A stretch of DNA of 64,000 nucleotides from assembly GCF_003285005.1 (NCBI RefSeq), contig NZ_QMFA01000015.1:1-64000 (forward strand), in the 5' to 3' direction. Under the pieces are notes generated by a model. The model searched no databases and was not told the DNA's origin. It saw nothing but the letters and a program-made list of their open reading frames with translations. A program made the position numbers and the translations under genes. Positions 26,402-35,337 of this stretch are shown in pieces (position 1 is the first letter of the stretch; every line of letters starts with the position of its first letter). Source of the stretch: Paenibacillus sp. YN15 (GTDB lineage Bacteria; Bacillota; Bacilli; Paenibacillales; NBRC-103111).

Positions 26402-27424
26402 TTAATTTCCGTCCTGCGGCTTCCCCGTGGAGCTGCGGATGATCAGCTCGGAGGGCAGCACAATTTTGCGTGTGGCGGCAGGCGCGCCGGACTGGATGCG
26501 CTCGATCAAAAGCTGCATGCCGAGAAAGCCCATATCGTAAGCGGGCTGCTTCGCCACTGTCAGGAAAGGATTATAATCCGGGATCATGTCCGGATCATCG
26601 AAGCAAGTGACGGCCATCTCCTCCGGAACGCGGATCTGCAGGGTGCGCAGGGCCCGCAGCGTATTCACGCCAATGAAGTTGTTGGCCGCCAGAATGGCAG
26701 TGGGCCGTTCTCCCTGCTGCAGGGAAACCAGCTTGGCGATAATTTCGCCGAGGTTGTCCTGCTTGAAGTGGGTTTCGATCATATAAGCAGGGTTGGGCTC
26801 AATCCCGGCAAGCTGCAGCGTTTCCCGGAAGGCCTGATCCCGCTCCCGGACATTGGAGAGGGAGGACGGCCCGTTGATCAAGGCGATTTTCCGGTGCCCC
26901 AAAGCAATCAGATGCTGCGTCAGCTGTCGGGTTGTCTGGAAGTTGTCCCCGGAGATGGAGTCCGCAGGCACCTGGGGAATGGTGCGGTCCACGTATACAA
27001 AGGGAATATTCCGCTTCACCAGCTTTTTGACATGGCTGGCGGAAGCCTCGCCGGAGGGCACCAGCAGCACGCCGTCCACCCCGGCGGACATGAGCATGTT
27101 GATATATTGGGACTCCTTGTCCGGATTTTCGTCGGTATTGCCCAGAATCAGATGGTAGCCCAGCTGCAAAGCCTTGTCCTCCGCCCCCCGGGCGACATTG
27201 GTGAAGAAGGGGTTGGAGATATCGGGAATCACCAGCGCCACCAGCCGGGTTTCCTTGGAGGTCAGGCTGCGGGCCTGCTTGTTGGGCACATAGTCCAGCT
27301 CGCGGATCACCGCCTCCACCTTCAAACGGGTGGATTCCTTGATCAGCGGAGATTTGTTGATGACCCGTGAAACGGTCATGGGAGAAACATTGGCCCGTTT
27401 GGCGATATCGTAAATGGTGACCAT
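26402..27424 (-). CDS. LacI-family transcriptional regulator of the fucoside operon
   Basis: A 340-residue repressor-type protein. The helix-turn-helix IYDIAKRANVSPMTVSRVIN is at residues 4-23, followed by the hinge LTSKETRLVALVIPDISNPFF and a sugar-binding domain. The start MVTIYD is the family's normal N-terminus, with GGAAG upstream; a 30-residue upstream extension has no start signal. It is divergent from the cyclase gene. The palindrome TTGTTATCGGTAACAA lies about 108 bp upstream of its start, over the opposite promoter. Confidence 0.92.
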   Translation of the reverse strand: MVTIYDIAKRANVSPMTVSRVINKSPLIKESTRLKVEAVIRELDYVPNKQARSLTSKETRLVALVIPDISNPFFTNVARGAEDKALQLGYHLILGNTDENPDKESQYINMLMSAGVDGVLLVPSGEASASHVKKLVKRNIPFVYVDRTIPQVPADSISGDNFQTTRQLTQHLIALGHRKIALINGPSSLSNVRERDQAFRETLQLAGIEPNPAYMIETHFKQDNLGEIIAKLVSLQQGERPTAILAANNFIGVNTLRALRTLQIRVPEEMAVTCFDDPDMIPDYNPFLTVAKQPAYDMGFLGMQLLIERIQSGAPAATRKIVLPSELIIRSSTGKPQDGN

Positions 27425-27501
27425 AAAGGGGGTTCTTCCTTTCGGCTTCTGCTTATTACCCATGATGAAACAAACCCGGTAAATTTTCAAGTCCCATGTG
27501 G

Positions 27502-27547
27502 TTGACCGGGGCAAAAGCGGGTGTTATTATTTTGTTATCGGTAACAA
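27502..27547 (+). promoter_or_regulatory. Promoter with LacI-type palindromic operator
   Basis: TTGACC (27502-27507), 17 bp, TATTAT (27525-27530), then TTGTTATCGGTAACAA at 27532-27547. The operator covers the expected start site, which suits repression by the divergent LacI protein and release by its sugar ligand. Confidence 0.75.
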
Positions 27548-27573
27548 TAAAATATCAAGAAGGGATGGATAGG

Positions 27574-28233
27574 GTGAACATCGCCAAAATGATTGACCTG
27601 TCCCAGGAGCTGTACCACAATTGCCCGGTCCTTCCGGAGTTTGCCCCGCCGAAGCTGGACTATATACTGGTTGGGCCCCGGGACGGCTGGAATCTGGAGC
27701 AGCTGACCATGAATCTGCACACCGCCACCCATATGGATGCTCCCGCCCATATGGCGGATTTCCGGCTGACTCTGGATGCAATCCCCGTGGAGCGCTTCCA
27801 GGGCAGACTGGTCGTCCTTGATCTCTTCGGGAAGCAGCCGGGCGAACCGGTGACGGTGGCGGACCTGCTGCCTTACGGAGACCGGCTGTCCGGGGAGCCG
27901 GTGGTTTTCCTGTACACGGGCTGGGGGCAAAAACGGTCCTGGACCAGGGAGTTTATTTATGAATCCCCTTACCTCTCTCCCGAGGGGGCCGGATATTTGG
28001 CGGAGCGGGGAGTGCGGGGAGTGGGCATCGACCACTTCAGCATCGGGGGAACCGGCCCGGACAATGAAGCCACCCACCGGACACTGCTCCAATCCGGAAT
28101 ATGGATTGCGGAGGGCCTGCAGCTGGATGACCCGGCGCTGCGGAGCGGGGAGTGGCATGTATTTTCCCTTCCGGTGAAAATCAGAGACAGCAGCGGAGCT
28201 CCTGCAAGAGTTGTCGCCATCCAGTGGGAATAG
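27574..28233 (+). CDS. Cyclase-family metal-dependent hydrolase
   Basis: Kynurenine-formamidase-like (cyclase) fold of 219 residues. The metal signature HTATHMDAPAHM is near residue 50, with a later GIDHFSIGG. Family members hydrolyse cyclic amides, lactones or formamides. As first gene of an operon with two sugar dehydrogenases and an alpha-L-fucosidase, a lactone-opening role on a sugar lactone is plausible but inferred. GTG 27574 is chosen because AAGAAGGG lies seven bases upstream; ATG 27565 is the alternative. Confidence 0.8.
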   Translation: MNIAKMIDLSQELYHNCPVLPEFAPPKLDYILVGPRDGWNLEQLTMNLHTATHMDAPAHMADFRLTLDAIPVERFQGRLVVLDLFGKQPGEPVTVADLLPYGDRLSGEPVVFLYTGWGQKRSWTREFIYESPYLSPEGAGYLAERGVRGVGIDHFSIGGTGPDNEATHRTLLQSGIWIAEGLQLDDPALRSGEWHVFSLPVKIRDSSGAPARVVAIQWE

Positions 28234-28273
28234 CTATCCCCAAAAGCCCAAAAGAAAGAAGGAACAACTGCAA

Positions 28274-29221
28274 ATGAAGTACCGCAGATTGGGAAATACG
28301 GATTTGAATGTGCCGGTTTTGAGCTTTGGCGCCTCATCTTTGGGCTCTGTTTTTCATGCAACCGACGATGGGGAAAGCGTCCGCACCGTCCATACCGCCT
28401 TGGATTGCGGCATGAATTATCTGGATGTGTCCCCCTATTACGGGCTGTTGAAGGCGGAGCGGGTGCTAGGCCAGGCCCTGAAGGGCATCCCCCGGGACAG
28501 CTGCATACTGAGCACCAAGGCCGGACGTTATGGGGAGAATGAATTTGATTTCTCCTACAGCCGCATCATCCGGAGCGCGGAGGAAAGTATGCGGCGGCTG
28601 CATACGGATTATCTGGACATTCTGTACCTTCATGACATTGAGTTTGCCGATGTGAACCAAATTCTCGGGGAGGCCCTGCCCGCCCTGGAGGAGCTGAAGG
28701 CCCAAGGGAAAATCCGGTATACCGGTATTTCGGCCCTGCCTTTGTCCATTTTCAAAAAGGTGCTGAAGGAGCATCCGGTAGATGTGATCTTATCTTACTG
28801 CCATTATTCCCTCAACGACGATTCGTTGACGGAGCTTCTCCCCGAACTTGCCGCCGCCGGGACAGGATTGGTGAATGCCTCGCCGCTGTCCATGGGGCTG
28901 TTGACCGGAAACCCGCTGCCCGCTTGGCATCCGGCGACTCCGCCTATCCGGGAGGCTTGTCGGAGGGCCCATGAATTCTGCGAAGCCAACGGGTATTCCT
29001 TGCCCAAGCTGGCTATTCAATTTTCTGTCGGCCATTCCGGCATCCCCACAACTCTGGTCAGTACGGCCAGCGCGGAGAATATCTGCCAGAATGCCGTTTA
29101 TGCCATGGAAGAGCCGGACATGGAAATTATGAAGCAGGTGCTGGAGATTCTGAAGCCTGCCCAGCGGATCTCGTGGATCAGCGGCAGGCCGGAGCATAAT
29201 GAGGAGGTGCGGCTGGTATGA
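28274..29221 (+). CDS. Aldo/keto reductase, L-fucose/L-galactose dehydrogenase-like
   Basis: NAD(P)-dependent AKR of 315 residues. The tetrad is visible in order: aspartate in NYLDVSPYYG, tyrosine in SPYYG, lysine in LSTKAGRYG, and histidine in LYLHDIEF. The overall layout (VLSFGASSLG, TDYLDILYLHD) is that of bacterial L-fucose or L-galactose dehydrogenases. It would oxidise the sugar to its lactone. The start follows GAAGGAAC. Its stop overlaps the next gene (ATGA). Substrate assignment rests on the neighbouring fucosidase. Confidence 0.85.
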   Translation: MKYRRLGNTDLNVPVLSFGASSLGSVFHATDDGESVRTVHTALDCGMNYLDVSPYYGLLKAERVLGQALKGIPRDSCILSTKAGRYGENEFDFSYSRIIRSAEESMRRLHTDYLDILYLHDIEFADVNQILGEALPALEELKAQGKIRYTGISALPLSIFKKVLKEHPVDVILSYCHYSLNDDSLTELLPELAAAGTGLVNASPLSMGLLTGNPLPAWHPATPPIREACRRAHEFCEANGYSLPKLAIQFSVGHSGIPTTLVSTASAENICQNAVYAMEEPDMEIMKQVLEILKPAQRISWISGRPEHNEEVRLV

Positions 29222-30231
29222 AAAGCATCGTATGTGTGGAGCCGGGGCGTTTGGAAATGAGAGAGGCGCCTGTTCCTGTACCCGGTCCGGGGGAAGCGCT
29301 GGTGCGGATTCTCCGGGTGGGGATCTGCGGCACGGATTTTCATGCCTACAGGGGAAAGCAGCCGTATTTTGAATATCCCCGGATACTGGGGCATGAATTG
29401 TCCGGCGAGATTGTGGAGATAAACGGACACAGCCCGGATCTGACAGCCGGCGATCAGGTTTGCGTCATTCCATATGTGCATTGCGGGGAATGCATCGCCT
29501 GCCGCAGCGGCAAAACCAACTGCTGCACCCGCATGAGCGTCATGGGCGTGCATCAGGACGGCGGTTTGCGGGAATATATGACAGTGCCCCTGCGGCATCT
29601 GCTCAAAACGGAGGGGCTGGCTCCCGAGCAAGCCGCCATTGTGGAATGCCTCAGCATCGGGGCCCATGCCGTCCGGGTGGCCAATGCCCGTCCCGGCGAC
29701 TCCGTTATGGTTATCGGCGCAGGGCCCATCGGATTGGGCGCCATGCGGCTTGCCAAGCTGGCGGGAGCCCGGGTTATTGCCATGGATATCAATGAGGAGC
29801 GGCTGCGCTTCTGCCAGCGGTGGGCCTCCGTGGACGAGACAGTGGCCGCCGGGCAGGAGGCGCTGGCAGCGGTGGAGAAGATAACGGGAGGGGATTATCC
29901 GGTAGCAGTCATCGACGCCACCGGCAACAGCGGCTCCATGGAGCAGGCCCTCCATTTTGTGGCCCATGGGGGCAGGCTTGTGTATGTGGGTCTGGTCAAA
30001 TCGGATATTACCTTCCATGACCCCGACTTCCACAAGCGGGAAATGGCCATTATGGGCAGCCGCAATGCCATGCGGCAGGATTTCCTGGATGTGATTGAGG
30101 CTATACGGACCGGCAGGATCGACACGGATTCCTTTATTACCCATCGGGCCAGCTTCAGGGACATGACCGGGCATTACGAGGAGTGGCTCCGTCCGGAGAC
30201 AGGCGTGATCAAGGCTATTGTGGAGCTGTAG
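29218..30231 (+). CDS. Zinc-dependent medium-chain alcohol dehydrogenase
   Basis: MDR-superfamily dehydrogenase of 337 residues. Catalytic zinc ligands: C37 (GICGTDFH), H59-E60 (GHELSG) and later E142. Structural zinc cysteines are in the CGECIACRSGKTNCC loop. The cofactor motif VIGAGPIGLG is near residue 165. It is close in layout to sorbitol/threonine-type dehydrogenases. Within the fucoside operon it probably oxidises a downstream polyol or keto-acid intermediate; that role is inferred. Confidence 0.88.
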   Translation: MKSIVCVEPGRLEMREAPVPVPGPGEALVRILRVGICGTDFHAYRGKQPYFEYPRILGHELSGEIVEINGHSPDLTAGDQVCVIPYVHCGECIACRSGKTNCCTRMSVMGVHQDGGLREYMTVPLRHLLKTEGLAPEQAAIVECLSIGAHAVRVANARPGDSVMVIGAGPIGLGAMRLAKLAGARVIAMDINEERLRFCQRWASVDETVAAGQEALAAVEKITGGDYPVAVIDATGNSGSMEQALHFVAHGGRLVYVGLVKSDITFHDPDFHKREMAIMGSRNAMRQDFLDVIEAIRTGRIDTDSFITHRASFRDMTGHYEEWLRPETGVIKAIVEL

Positions 30232-30294
30232 CTCCTGGGGGAAGAAGAACGTAAGGTCATTATTTTTCCATTTCTATAAAAGGTGGTACAGTTC

Positions 30295-32607
30295 ATGACT
30301 CTTCGATCGGAAACGGCAATGTGGTTCGATGCCCCTGCCCGGGTGTGGGAGGAGGCGCTGCCTGTGGGCAACGGCTGCTTGGGCGGCATGGTGTACGGAA
30401 CGGTGGAGCAGGAGCAGATCCAATTCAATGAGGATTCCGTCTGGTATGGCGGACCGCGGAACCGCAACAATCCCGACGCATTGGAAAATCTGCCGCTTAT
30501 CCGGAAGCTGCTGTTTGAGGGCAGGCTGAAGGAGGCTCATCAACTGGCGGAGACGGCCTTCTCCGGCACGCCGAGAAACCAGCGGTATTATTTGACCGCC
30601 GGCGATCTGATGATCCGCTTTGAGCATCCTGCCGGGGAGGGGGAGCCGGTCCAGTACCGGAGAGAGCTGGATCTGGACCAGGCGCTGGCTTCCGTCTCTT
30701 ACGAATGCGGGGGAGTCACCTTCCGCCGGGAGGTGTTCGCCAGCTTCCCCGATCAGGTGATGGCCATCCGGCTGACCGCCGACCGCCCCGGAGCCTTGAC
30801 CTTTACGGCCCGGTTTGAGCGCAAGAAGGGGCGGCATGTGGATGCCGTCTGCAAACACGGCCAAGGCACCTTGGTCATGACCAATGATTGCGGAGGGCGA
30901 GACGGAGGCAGCTACAGCGCCGTGGTCAAGGCGGTTGCCGCAGGCGGCAGCGTCCGGGTCATCGGCGAGCATCTCCTGGTGGAGCAGGCGGATGAGGTGA
31001 CGCTGCTCCTGGCTGTGGCAAGCACCTTCCGCCATCCGGAGCCGGACCAGCACTGCTTTGGCCTGCTGGAGCAGGCGGCGGCTTTGCCGTATGCGCTGCT
31101 GAAGGAACGGCATATGGCCGACTACCGGGCCTTGTTCGGGCGGGTTGCCCTTCAATTGGCGGAGCAGTCCTCCTCCGAAGAGAGTCTGGGGAGCTTGCCC
31201 GTTCCCAAACGGCTGGAGCGGCTGAAGGAAGGGGCCGATGACCCGGGTTTGCTCACCCTGTACTTCCAGTTCGGCCGGTATCTGCTTATTTCCTGCAGCC
31301 GTCCCGGCGGGTTGCCCGCCAACCTCCAGGGCATCTGGAATGATTCCATGACGCCTCCCTGGGACAGCAAATTCACCATCAATATCAACACGCAGATGAA
31401 CTATTGGCCTGCCGAAACCTGCAATCTGGCGGAATGCCATGAGCCCCTGTTCGAGCTGATCGAGCGGATGATCAAGAAAGGGAGAGTTACCGCACAGACC
31501 ATGTACGGCTGCCGCGGTTTTGTGGCCCATCATAATACGGACATCTGGGCGGATACGGCTCCCCAGGATATTTACGGACCGGCTACCCAGTGGGTGATGG
31601 GCGGCGCCTGGCTGACCCTGCACGCCTGGGAGCATTACCGCTTTAACCCGAATGAGGAGACGCTTAAGCGGGCTTACAGCCTCATGAAGGAGGCCGCCCT
31701 GTTCTTTATGGATTTTCTCGTGGAAAGTCCGGAGGGTTTCCTGGTTACGGCGCCTTCCGTTTCGCCGGAAAACCGCTACAGGCTGCCGGGCGGGGAAGCG
31801 GGAACTCTGTGCTATGGGCCGTCCATGGACACCCAGATCATCACCGAGCTGCTGGATGCCTGCGCGGAAGCCGCTTCGCTCCTGGACACCGACAGGGACC
31901 TGCGGGCGGAATGGCAATCCATCCGCTCCCGGCTGCCGGCCATGAAGATCGGCAAACACGGGCAGCTCCAGGAATGGCTGGTGGACTATGAGGAAGTGGA
32001 CCCCGGCCACCGCCATATCTCCCATCTGTTTGCCCTGCATCCCGGCTCCGCCATCAGCCCGGGTTTGACCCCGGAATTGGCGGAGGCCGCCAGGGTGACC
32101 CTGCAGCGCCGCCTGGCAAACGGAGGCGGCCATACCGGCTGGAGCCGGGCATGGATCATCAACTTCTGGGCCCGTCTGCTGGATGGGGAGGAAGCCTATC
32201 TCCATCTGAAGGAGCTGCTCAAAAAATCCACCCTGCCCAATCTGTTTGACAACCACCCGCCCTTCCAGATTGACGGCAACTTCGGCGCTGCGGCAGGCAT
32301 TGCCGAAATGCTGCTGCAAAGCCATCTGGATTATATTCAATTGCTGCCTGCATTGCCGCCCCAATGGCCCGCCGGGGCCGTCACAGGCCTCCGGGCAAGA
32401 GGCGGATTTACGGTGGATCTTGAGTGGGAGGACCACAAGCTGAGGAAAGCGGCCGTCACCTCCGTAAACGGCTCCACACTCCGGCTGTATGCCGAAGGCA
32501 AGCTGCGGGTCAGCCGCTCCGACGGCGCCGAGGTGGCGGTCCGGCAGCAAGGCAGCCTTCTGGAATGGCCCACAGCTTCAGGGGAAACCTACTTGATCCA
32601 ACCGTAA
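30295..32607 (+). CDS. GH95 alpha-L-fucosidase
   Basis: Family 95 glycoside hydrolase of 770 residues, cleaving alpha-1,2-linked L-fucose in characterised members. The N-terminal beta domain opens WFDAPARVWEEALPVGNG. The (alpha/alpha)6 barrel includes the conserved NTQMNYWPAETCNL (acid-side asparagines), HHNTDIW, GHRHISHLF and the C-terminal QIDGNFG. No signal peptide is seen, so it acts on imported fucosyl oligosaccharides. AAAGGTGG precedes the ATG. Last gene of the LacI-controlled operon. Some GH95 members act on alpha-L-galactosides instead. Confidence 0.92.
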   Translation: MTLRSETAMWFDAPARVWEEALPVGNGCLGGMVYGTVEQEQIQFNEDSVWYGGPRNRNNPDALENLPLIRKLLFEGRLKEAHQLAETAFSGTPRNQRYYLTAGDLMIRFEHPAGEGEPVQYRRELDLDQALASVSYECGGVTFRREVFASFPDQVMAIRLTADRPGALTFTARFERKKGRHVDAVCKHGQGTLVMTNDCGGRDGGSYSAVVKAVAAGGSVRVIGEHLLVEQADEVTLLLAVASTFRHPEPDQHCFGLLEQAAALPYALLKERHMADYRALFGRVALQLAEQSSSEESLGSLPVPKRLERLKEGADDPGLLTLYFQFGRYLLISCSRPGGLPANLQGIWNDSMTPPWDSKFTININTQMNYWPAETCNLAECHEPLFELIERMIKKGRVTAQTMYGCRGFVAHHNTDIWADTAPQDIYGPATQWVMGGAWLTLHAWEHYRFNPNEETLKRAYSLMKEAALFFMDFLVESPEGFLVTAPSVSPENRYRLPGGEAGTLCYGPSMDTQIITELLDACAEAASLLDTDRDLRAEWQSIRSRLPAMKIGKHGQLQEWLVDYEEVDPGHRHISHLFALHPGSAISPGLTPELAEAARVTLQRRLANGGGHTGWSRAWIINFWARLLDGEEAYLHLKELLKKSTLPNLFDNHPPFQIDGNFGAAAGIAEMLLQSHLDYIQLLPALPPQWPAGAVTGLRARGGFTVDLEWEDHKLRKAAVTSVNGSTLRLYAEGKLRVSRSDGAEVAVRQQGSLLEWPTASGETYLIQP

Positions 32608-32654
32608 TCAGCGCCGCGGCTAATTGCAGCACGGCTACTATCATCAGGCGAGTC

Positions 32655-32837
32655 TATCTTGCAAAAGTGCAGTTATTTTTGACCGTGAGCCCTCTTTTGG
32701 GCTCCTATCCTGCAAAAGTGCATCTATTTTTTGCTGAAACCGCCAAACGGATGGAAATCGCGTGAAATAAATGCACATTTGCATTTTGGCCCCCATTTAA
32801 GCGGATGATCCATAAAATAAATGCACATTTGCATTTT
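32655..32837. repeat. Quadruple inverted element, locus C
   Basis: Direct copies at 32655-32680 and 32706-32731 (51 bp apart), inverted copies at 32765-32787 and 32815-32837 (50 bp apart). The core is TGCAAAAGTGCA then TTATTTTT in the left pair and TGCAAATGTGCA then TTATTT in the right pair. It shares its core with locus D. It follows the GH95 gene. Confidence 0.9.
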
Positions 32838-32859
32838 GACAGATGCTCTTCCCCCTTCA

Positions 32860-33112
32860 AGGGCATGAATCTTTCGTTCAAGGAAAGGACGGGGAGCAAC
32901 GGCGCGGTTCGACAGGGAGCGTTGTATTGCAATGGGGCTACCAGGTCTGGGACTTTCCCGCCGGGGCAATACCCATTTTCAGGAGCGGCGGGCTTGCGGC
33001 TTGCCGGGCTGGCGGGAGAAGGAAGCCGGGAGAGTTGCCTTTAAAAAATGGGTCATGCATCACCGGAAACAGGAAAATACAGGAAGCCCCTTTTCTCTGA
33101 AGGGGCTTTTTG
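32860..33112 (+). ncRNA. Possible structured RNA ending in an intrinsic terminator
   Basis: About 250 bp with no convincing gene ends in a good terminator: AAGCCCCTT pairs with AAGGGGCTT, then T5, at 33084-33112. Upstream pairings include CAACG/CGTTG near 32897-32926 and TATTGC/GCAATA near 32924-32972. No coding gene explains the terminator, since the fucosidase stops 480 bp earlier. It may be the far 3' end of that transcript or an independent RNA. No known RNA family was recognised. Confidence 0.3.
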
Positions 33113-33220
33113 GCTGCGGATGGGACAAGGATCTGCCGGACAGGAGGAAGTCCCACCCAAGCATCCGCGCCGGCTTGGTCATAATATGAAGCATTTCCAG
33201 GAGAGGAGGACCAGGGCACG

Positions 33221-33628
33221 ATGGCACAATTTCTTGATATGGCTACTTCCGTGAACTCCGGCAATACCGGCTTTCCCAATACGGGGCTGACGGGAGCCCC
33301 GGAGCTGTTCGGCGCAATCGGGCTGGCCACCCAGTCCAATGTGAATCCGGTGATTTCCTTGGGGGGCACCATCAGCCTGACGGGGGAGGAAGGAGATCCC
33401 TTCACGCTGTTTATTGTCCGGGGAACGGTATTCGACCCGGCCAGCATCATTTACTTCGCCGAGGGGACCGTCGCCACCACAGGCGGCAATGAGCTGCATT
33501 CGTTCCAGACAGCGGATTTTGCACCGCCTACCCAGCCGTTTATCAATTATTCCGCCTATATTGCAGGGGTATCCACCTCTATCCGCAGCGGGCCGGAATC
33601 CTTTTACGGGATTGCGTCCATGAGATAA
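33221..33628 (+). CDS. Hypothetical beta-rich protein
   Basis: A 135-residue protein of unknown function, mostly Gly, Ser, Thr and hydrophobic residues in a beta-strand-like pattern (VISLGGTISLTG, PFTLFIVRGTVF, IIYFAEGTVATTGG). There is no signal peptide or cysteine. It resembles in composition small spore-surface or fibre-forming proteins, but no family could be named. A strong GGAGAGGAGGA site lies 10 bases upstream of the ATG, and a perfect terminator follows. It opens a cluster of surface-glycan genes. Confidence 0.7.
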   Translation: MAQFLDMATSVNSGNTGFPNTGLTGAPELFGAIGLATQSNVNPVISLGGTISLTGEEGDPFTLFIVRGTVFDPASIIYFAEGTVATTGGNELHSFQTADFAPPTQPFINYSAYIAGVSTSIRSGPESFYGIASMR

Positions 33629-33652
33629 ACGAAACGGCCGCCGCCTCCATTG

Positions 33653-33684
33653 GCCTTCAACCGGTTTCCGGTTGAAGGCTTTTT
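33653..33684 (+). terminator. Intrinsic terminator with 12-bp perfect stem
   Basis: GCCTTCAACCGG and CCGGTTGAAGGC flank a TTT loop, followed by T5. Confidence 0.9.
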
Positions 33685-33703
33685 CGCGTTGGAGGAGGGG
33701 CTG

Positions 33704-34414
33704 TTAATTGGGGGTGCCCTTCAGAATAATGTTGGCTGCCTTGCCGAAATCGAGGGCTGCCCTGCCGGTAAGCTCGGCGGTTTTCTGGGCCAGCACCACA
33801 GCATTGACACCGCAGCTGAACAGCGCCAGATCAAAGGTATCGCTGTTTTGCCGCAACCATTCCAGGGTGGCGTCCATCTGGCTGTAATCGCCAAAAGGAA
33901 GGGTGTGGACGATGTTGAGCAGGTAGGGGGGAGCCGTCAAGGCCTGCCTCAGCGGCTCCGGGTCCCGGGTGGCCAGCACGATCCGCCTGGGCGTCACCAC
34001 CGACCAGAAGGTTTGGGAGAACAGCATTTCCCGGTTGATCCGGGCATCGCAAACCGCCTTGGGCCGGAGGCCGTAATGCTGGAAGAGCTGATCGGTGAGC
34101 TGCCTTTTCAAATAGGCGGGGGCGAGGATGGTGGTGTCCTCATGGGGCAGAATGCCTACCACATCGGCCTTTGCCGCCGCATCGCGGACAGCGTCGCGGA
34201 GAGGCAAATTGGGCAGATGCAGTCCTTTTTGGCCGCGGTTGGCCTTGATGGCCCATCGTTCCTTCAGCACAGCTTCCATGGGCCAGACCGAATCCTGGGC
34301 CAGCACCAGATTTTCCCCGTCTCCGATCCGCACCAGGGAAAAGGGAAGACGCTGCTCCAGCGCCAGGTTCAGCCGGTCCAGGACCTGCATCATATTCAAC
34401 GGGATGCTTTCCAT
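33704..34414 (-). CDS. GT-D fold glycosyltransferase
   Basis: A 236-residue protein with the FSLVRIGDGENLVL motif near residue 28. This D-x-E signature is typical of the GT-D fold transferases found in glycosylation of serine-rich adhesins and in other surface glycans. The rest (NRGQKGLHLPN, ADVVGILPHEDT, the late ALFSCGVNAVVLA) fits that family from memory. The start MESIPLN follows AAAGGGG at 13 bases. It is divergent from the next glycosyltransferase. Donor and acceptor are unknown. Confidence 0.75.
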   Translation of the reverse strand: MESIPLNMMQVLDRLNLALEQRLPFSLVRIGDGENLVLAQDSVWPMEAVLKERWAIKANRGQKGLHLPNLPLRDAVRDAAAKADVVGILPHEDTTILAPAYLKRQLTDQLFQHYGLRPKAVCDARINREMLFSQTFWSVVTPRRIVLATRDPEPLRQALTAPPYLLNIVHTLPFGDYSQMDATLEWLRQNSDTFDLALFSCGVNAVVLAQKTAELTGRAALDFGKAANIILKGTPN

Positions 34415-34607
34415 ATGGTTATCTGTTCCCCTTTCATAGATCAACTGTTATATCTGTATGATTGCAGGCGGGCGAATTATTGGATTCGTCCCTATTTTGG
34501 GCGCCGAATTTGCCCCGATTTCCGTTGTGCTGGTCCGTTGTCCGTGTAGCTTTGCGGGGGGCTTACATAGGTTGACTATTGTACAGCCCTTTCAAGGAGG
34601 CCAAACC

Positions 34608-35303
34608 ATGAGCAGAAAAATCGTGATTGAAATCAACTTCAACAATTTCGGGATTAATCCGGACCGGCTCAGCCGCCAATGGCTGGAGAACCGCATCGGC
34701 ATTTTCAGAGGGCTGACCCTGAGGAGCCTGAAAAAGCAGACCAACCAGAATTTTTTGACGGTTCTGAAGCTGGCGGGAGGCTGCACGGAGATTGTGGAGG
34801 AGATCCTCCGCAACCAGGAGCCGCTGCCGCCCCATATCCGGTTTGGAACCAGCCTCGAGTGCAAGCAGATGATGGAGGAGTATGTCCAGGGAGCCCGGGA
34901 GCTGTATGTGGCCCGCATCGACTCCGATGATCTGTACCATGAAAGCTTCGTCCAGCAGCTTCACGATTACCGGCCGCGGCCGGAGACGGCAGTGCTGGTG
35001 AATTGCTACGGGTATTTGTGGGACATTACGGCCGGCCATATGGCGGAGGACTATCACCGCTCCCCGCAGTTCTACACGTTTATCTACCCGGTTGCGGAAT
35101 TTTTGGCGGGCTACAGAGTGAAGATTCCCGGCAGGGGCACCCACGGCAATGTCATTGAGCTGCCCCATGAGATTTTCCCCCGACGCAATTATGTCAATGT
35201 CATCCATGCCTCCAACAGCTCAGCGAAGAAAATCCGCAGCAAGGAGCTGCTGACGCCCCAGGAGATACAGCAAGTGCTCAGCCAATTTATGACGCCGCAG
35301 TGA
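34608..35303 (+). CDS. Putative glycosyltransferase (rhamnosyltransferase-like)
   Basis: A 231-residue protein resembling the putative rhamnosyltransferase family: FGINPDRLSRQWLENRIGIFRGLTLRSLKKQTNQNF at the N-terminus and the metal/nucleotide motif ARIDSDDLYH near residue 105. A perfect AAGGAGG precedes the ATG, which excludes an upstream open frame. It is followed 34 bp later by a nucleotide-sugar dehydrogenase, and both probably serve one surface polysaccharide or glycoprotein. Family call from memory. Confidence 0.7.
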   Translation: MSRKIVIEINFNNFGINPDRLSRQWLENRIGIFRGLTLRSLKKQTNQNFLTVLKLAGGCTEIVEEILRNQEPLPPHIRFGTSLECKQMMEEYVQGARELYVARIDSDDLYHESFVQQLHDYRPRPETAVLVNCYGYLWDITAGHMAEDYHRSPQFYTFIYPVAEFLAGYRVKIPGRGTHGNVIELPHEIFPRRNYVNVIHASNSSAKKIRSKELLTPQEIQQVLSQFMTPQ

Positions 35304-35337
35304 CCCGTTGGGGCAAAGGGCGGAAGGAGGACACGAC

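Noticed and set aside
30274-32550. 758-codon minus-strand frame opposite the GH95 gene
   Set aside because: The plus-strand GH95 motifs are unambiguous, and the opposite frame has no start signal.
32655-32837. The quadruple elements as ordinary REP/BIME sequences
   Set aside because: REP families share one consensus genome-wide and each unit is itself a palindrome. Here words differ by locus and most units are not palindromic. A link to a REP-associated transposase cannot be excluded from this window.
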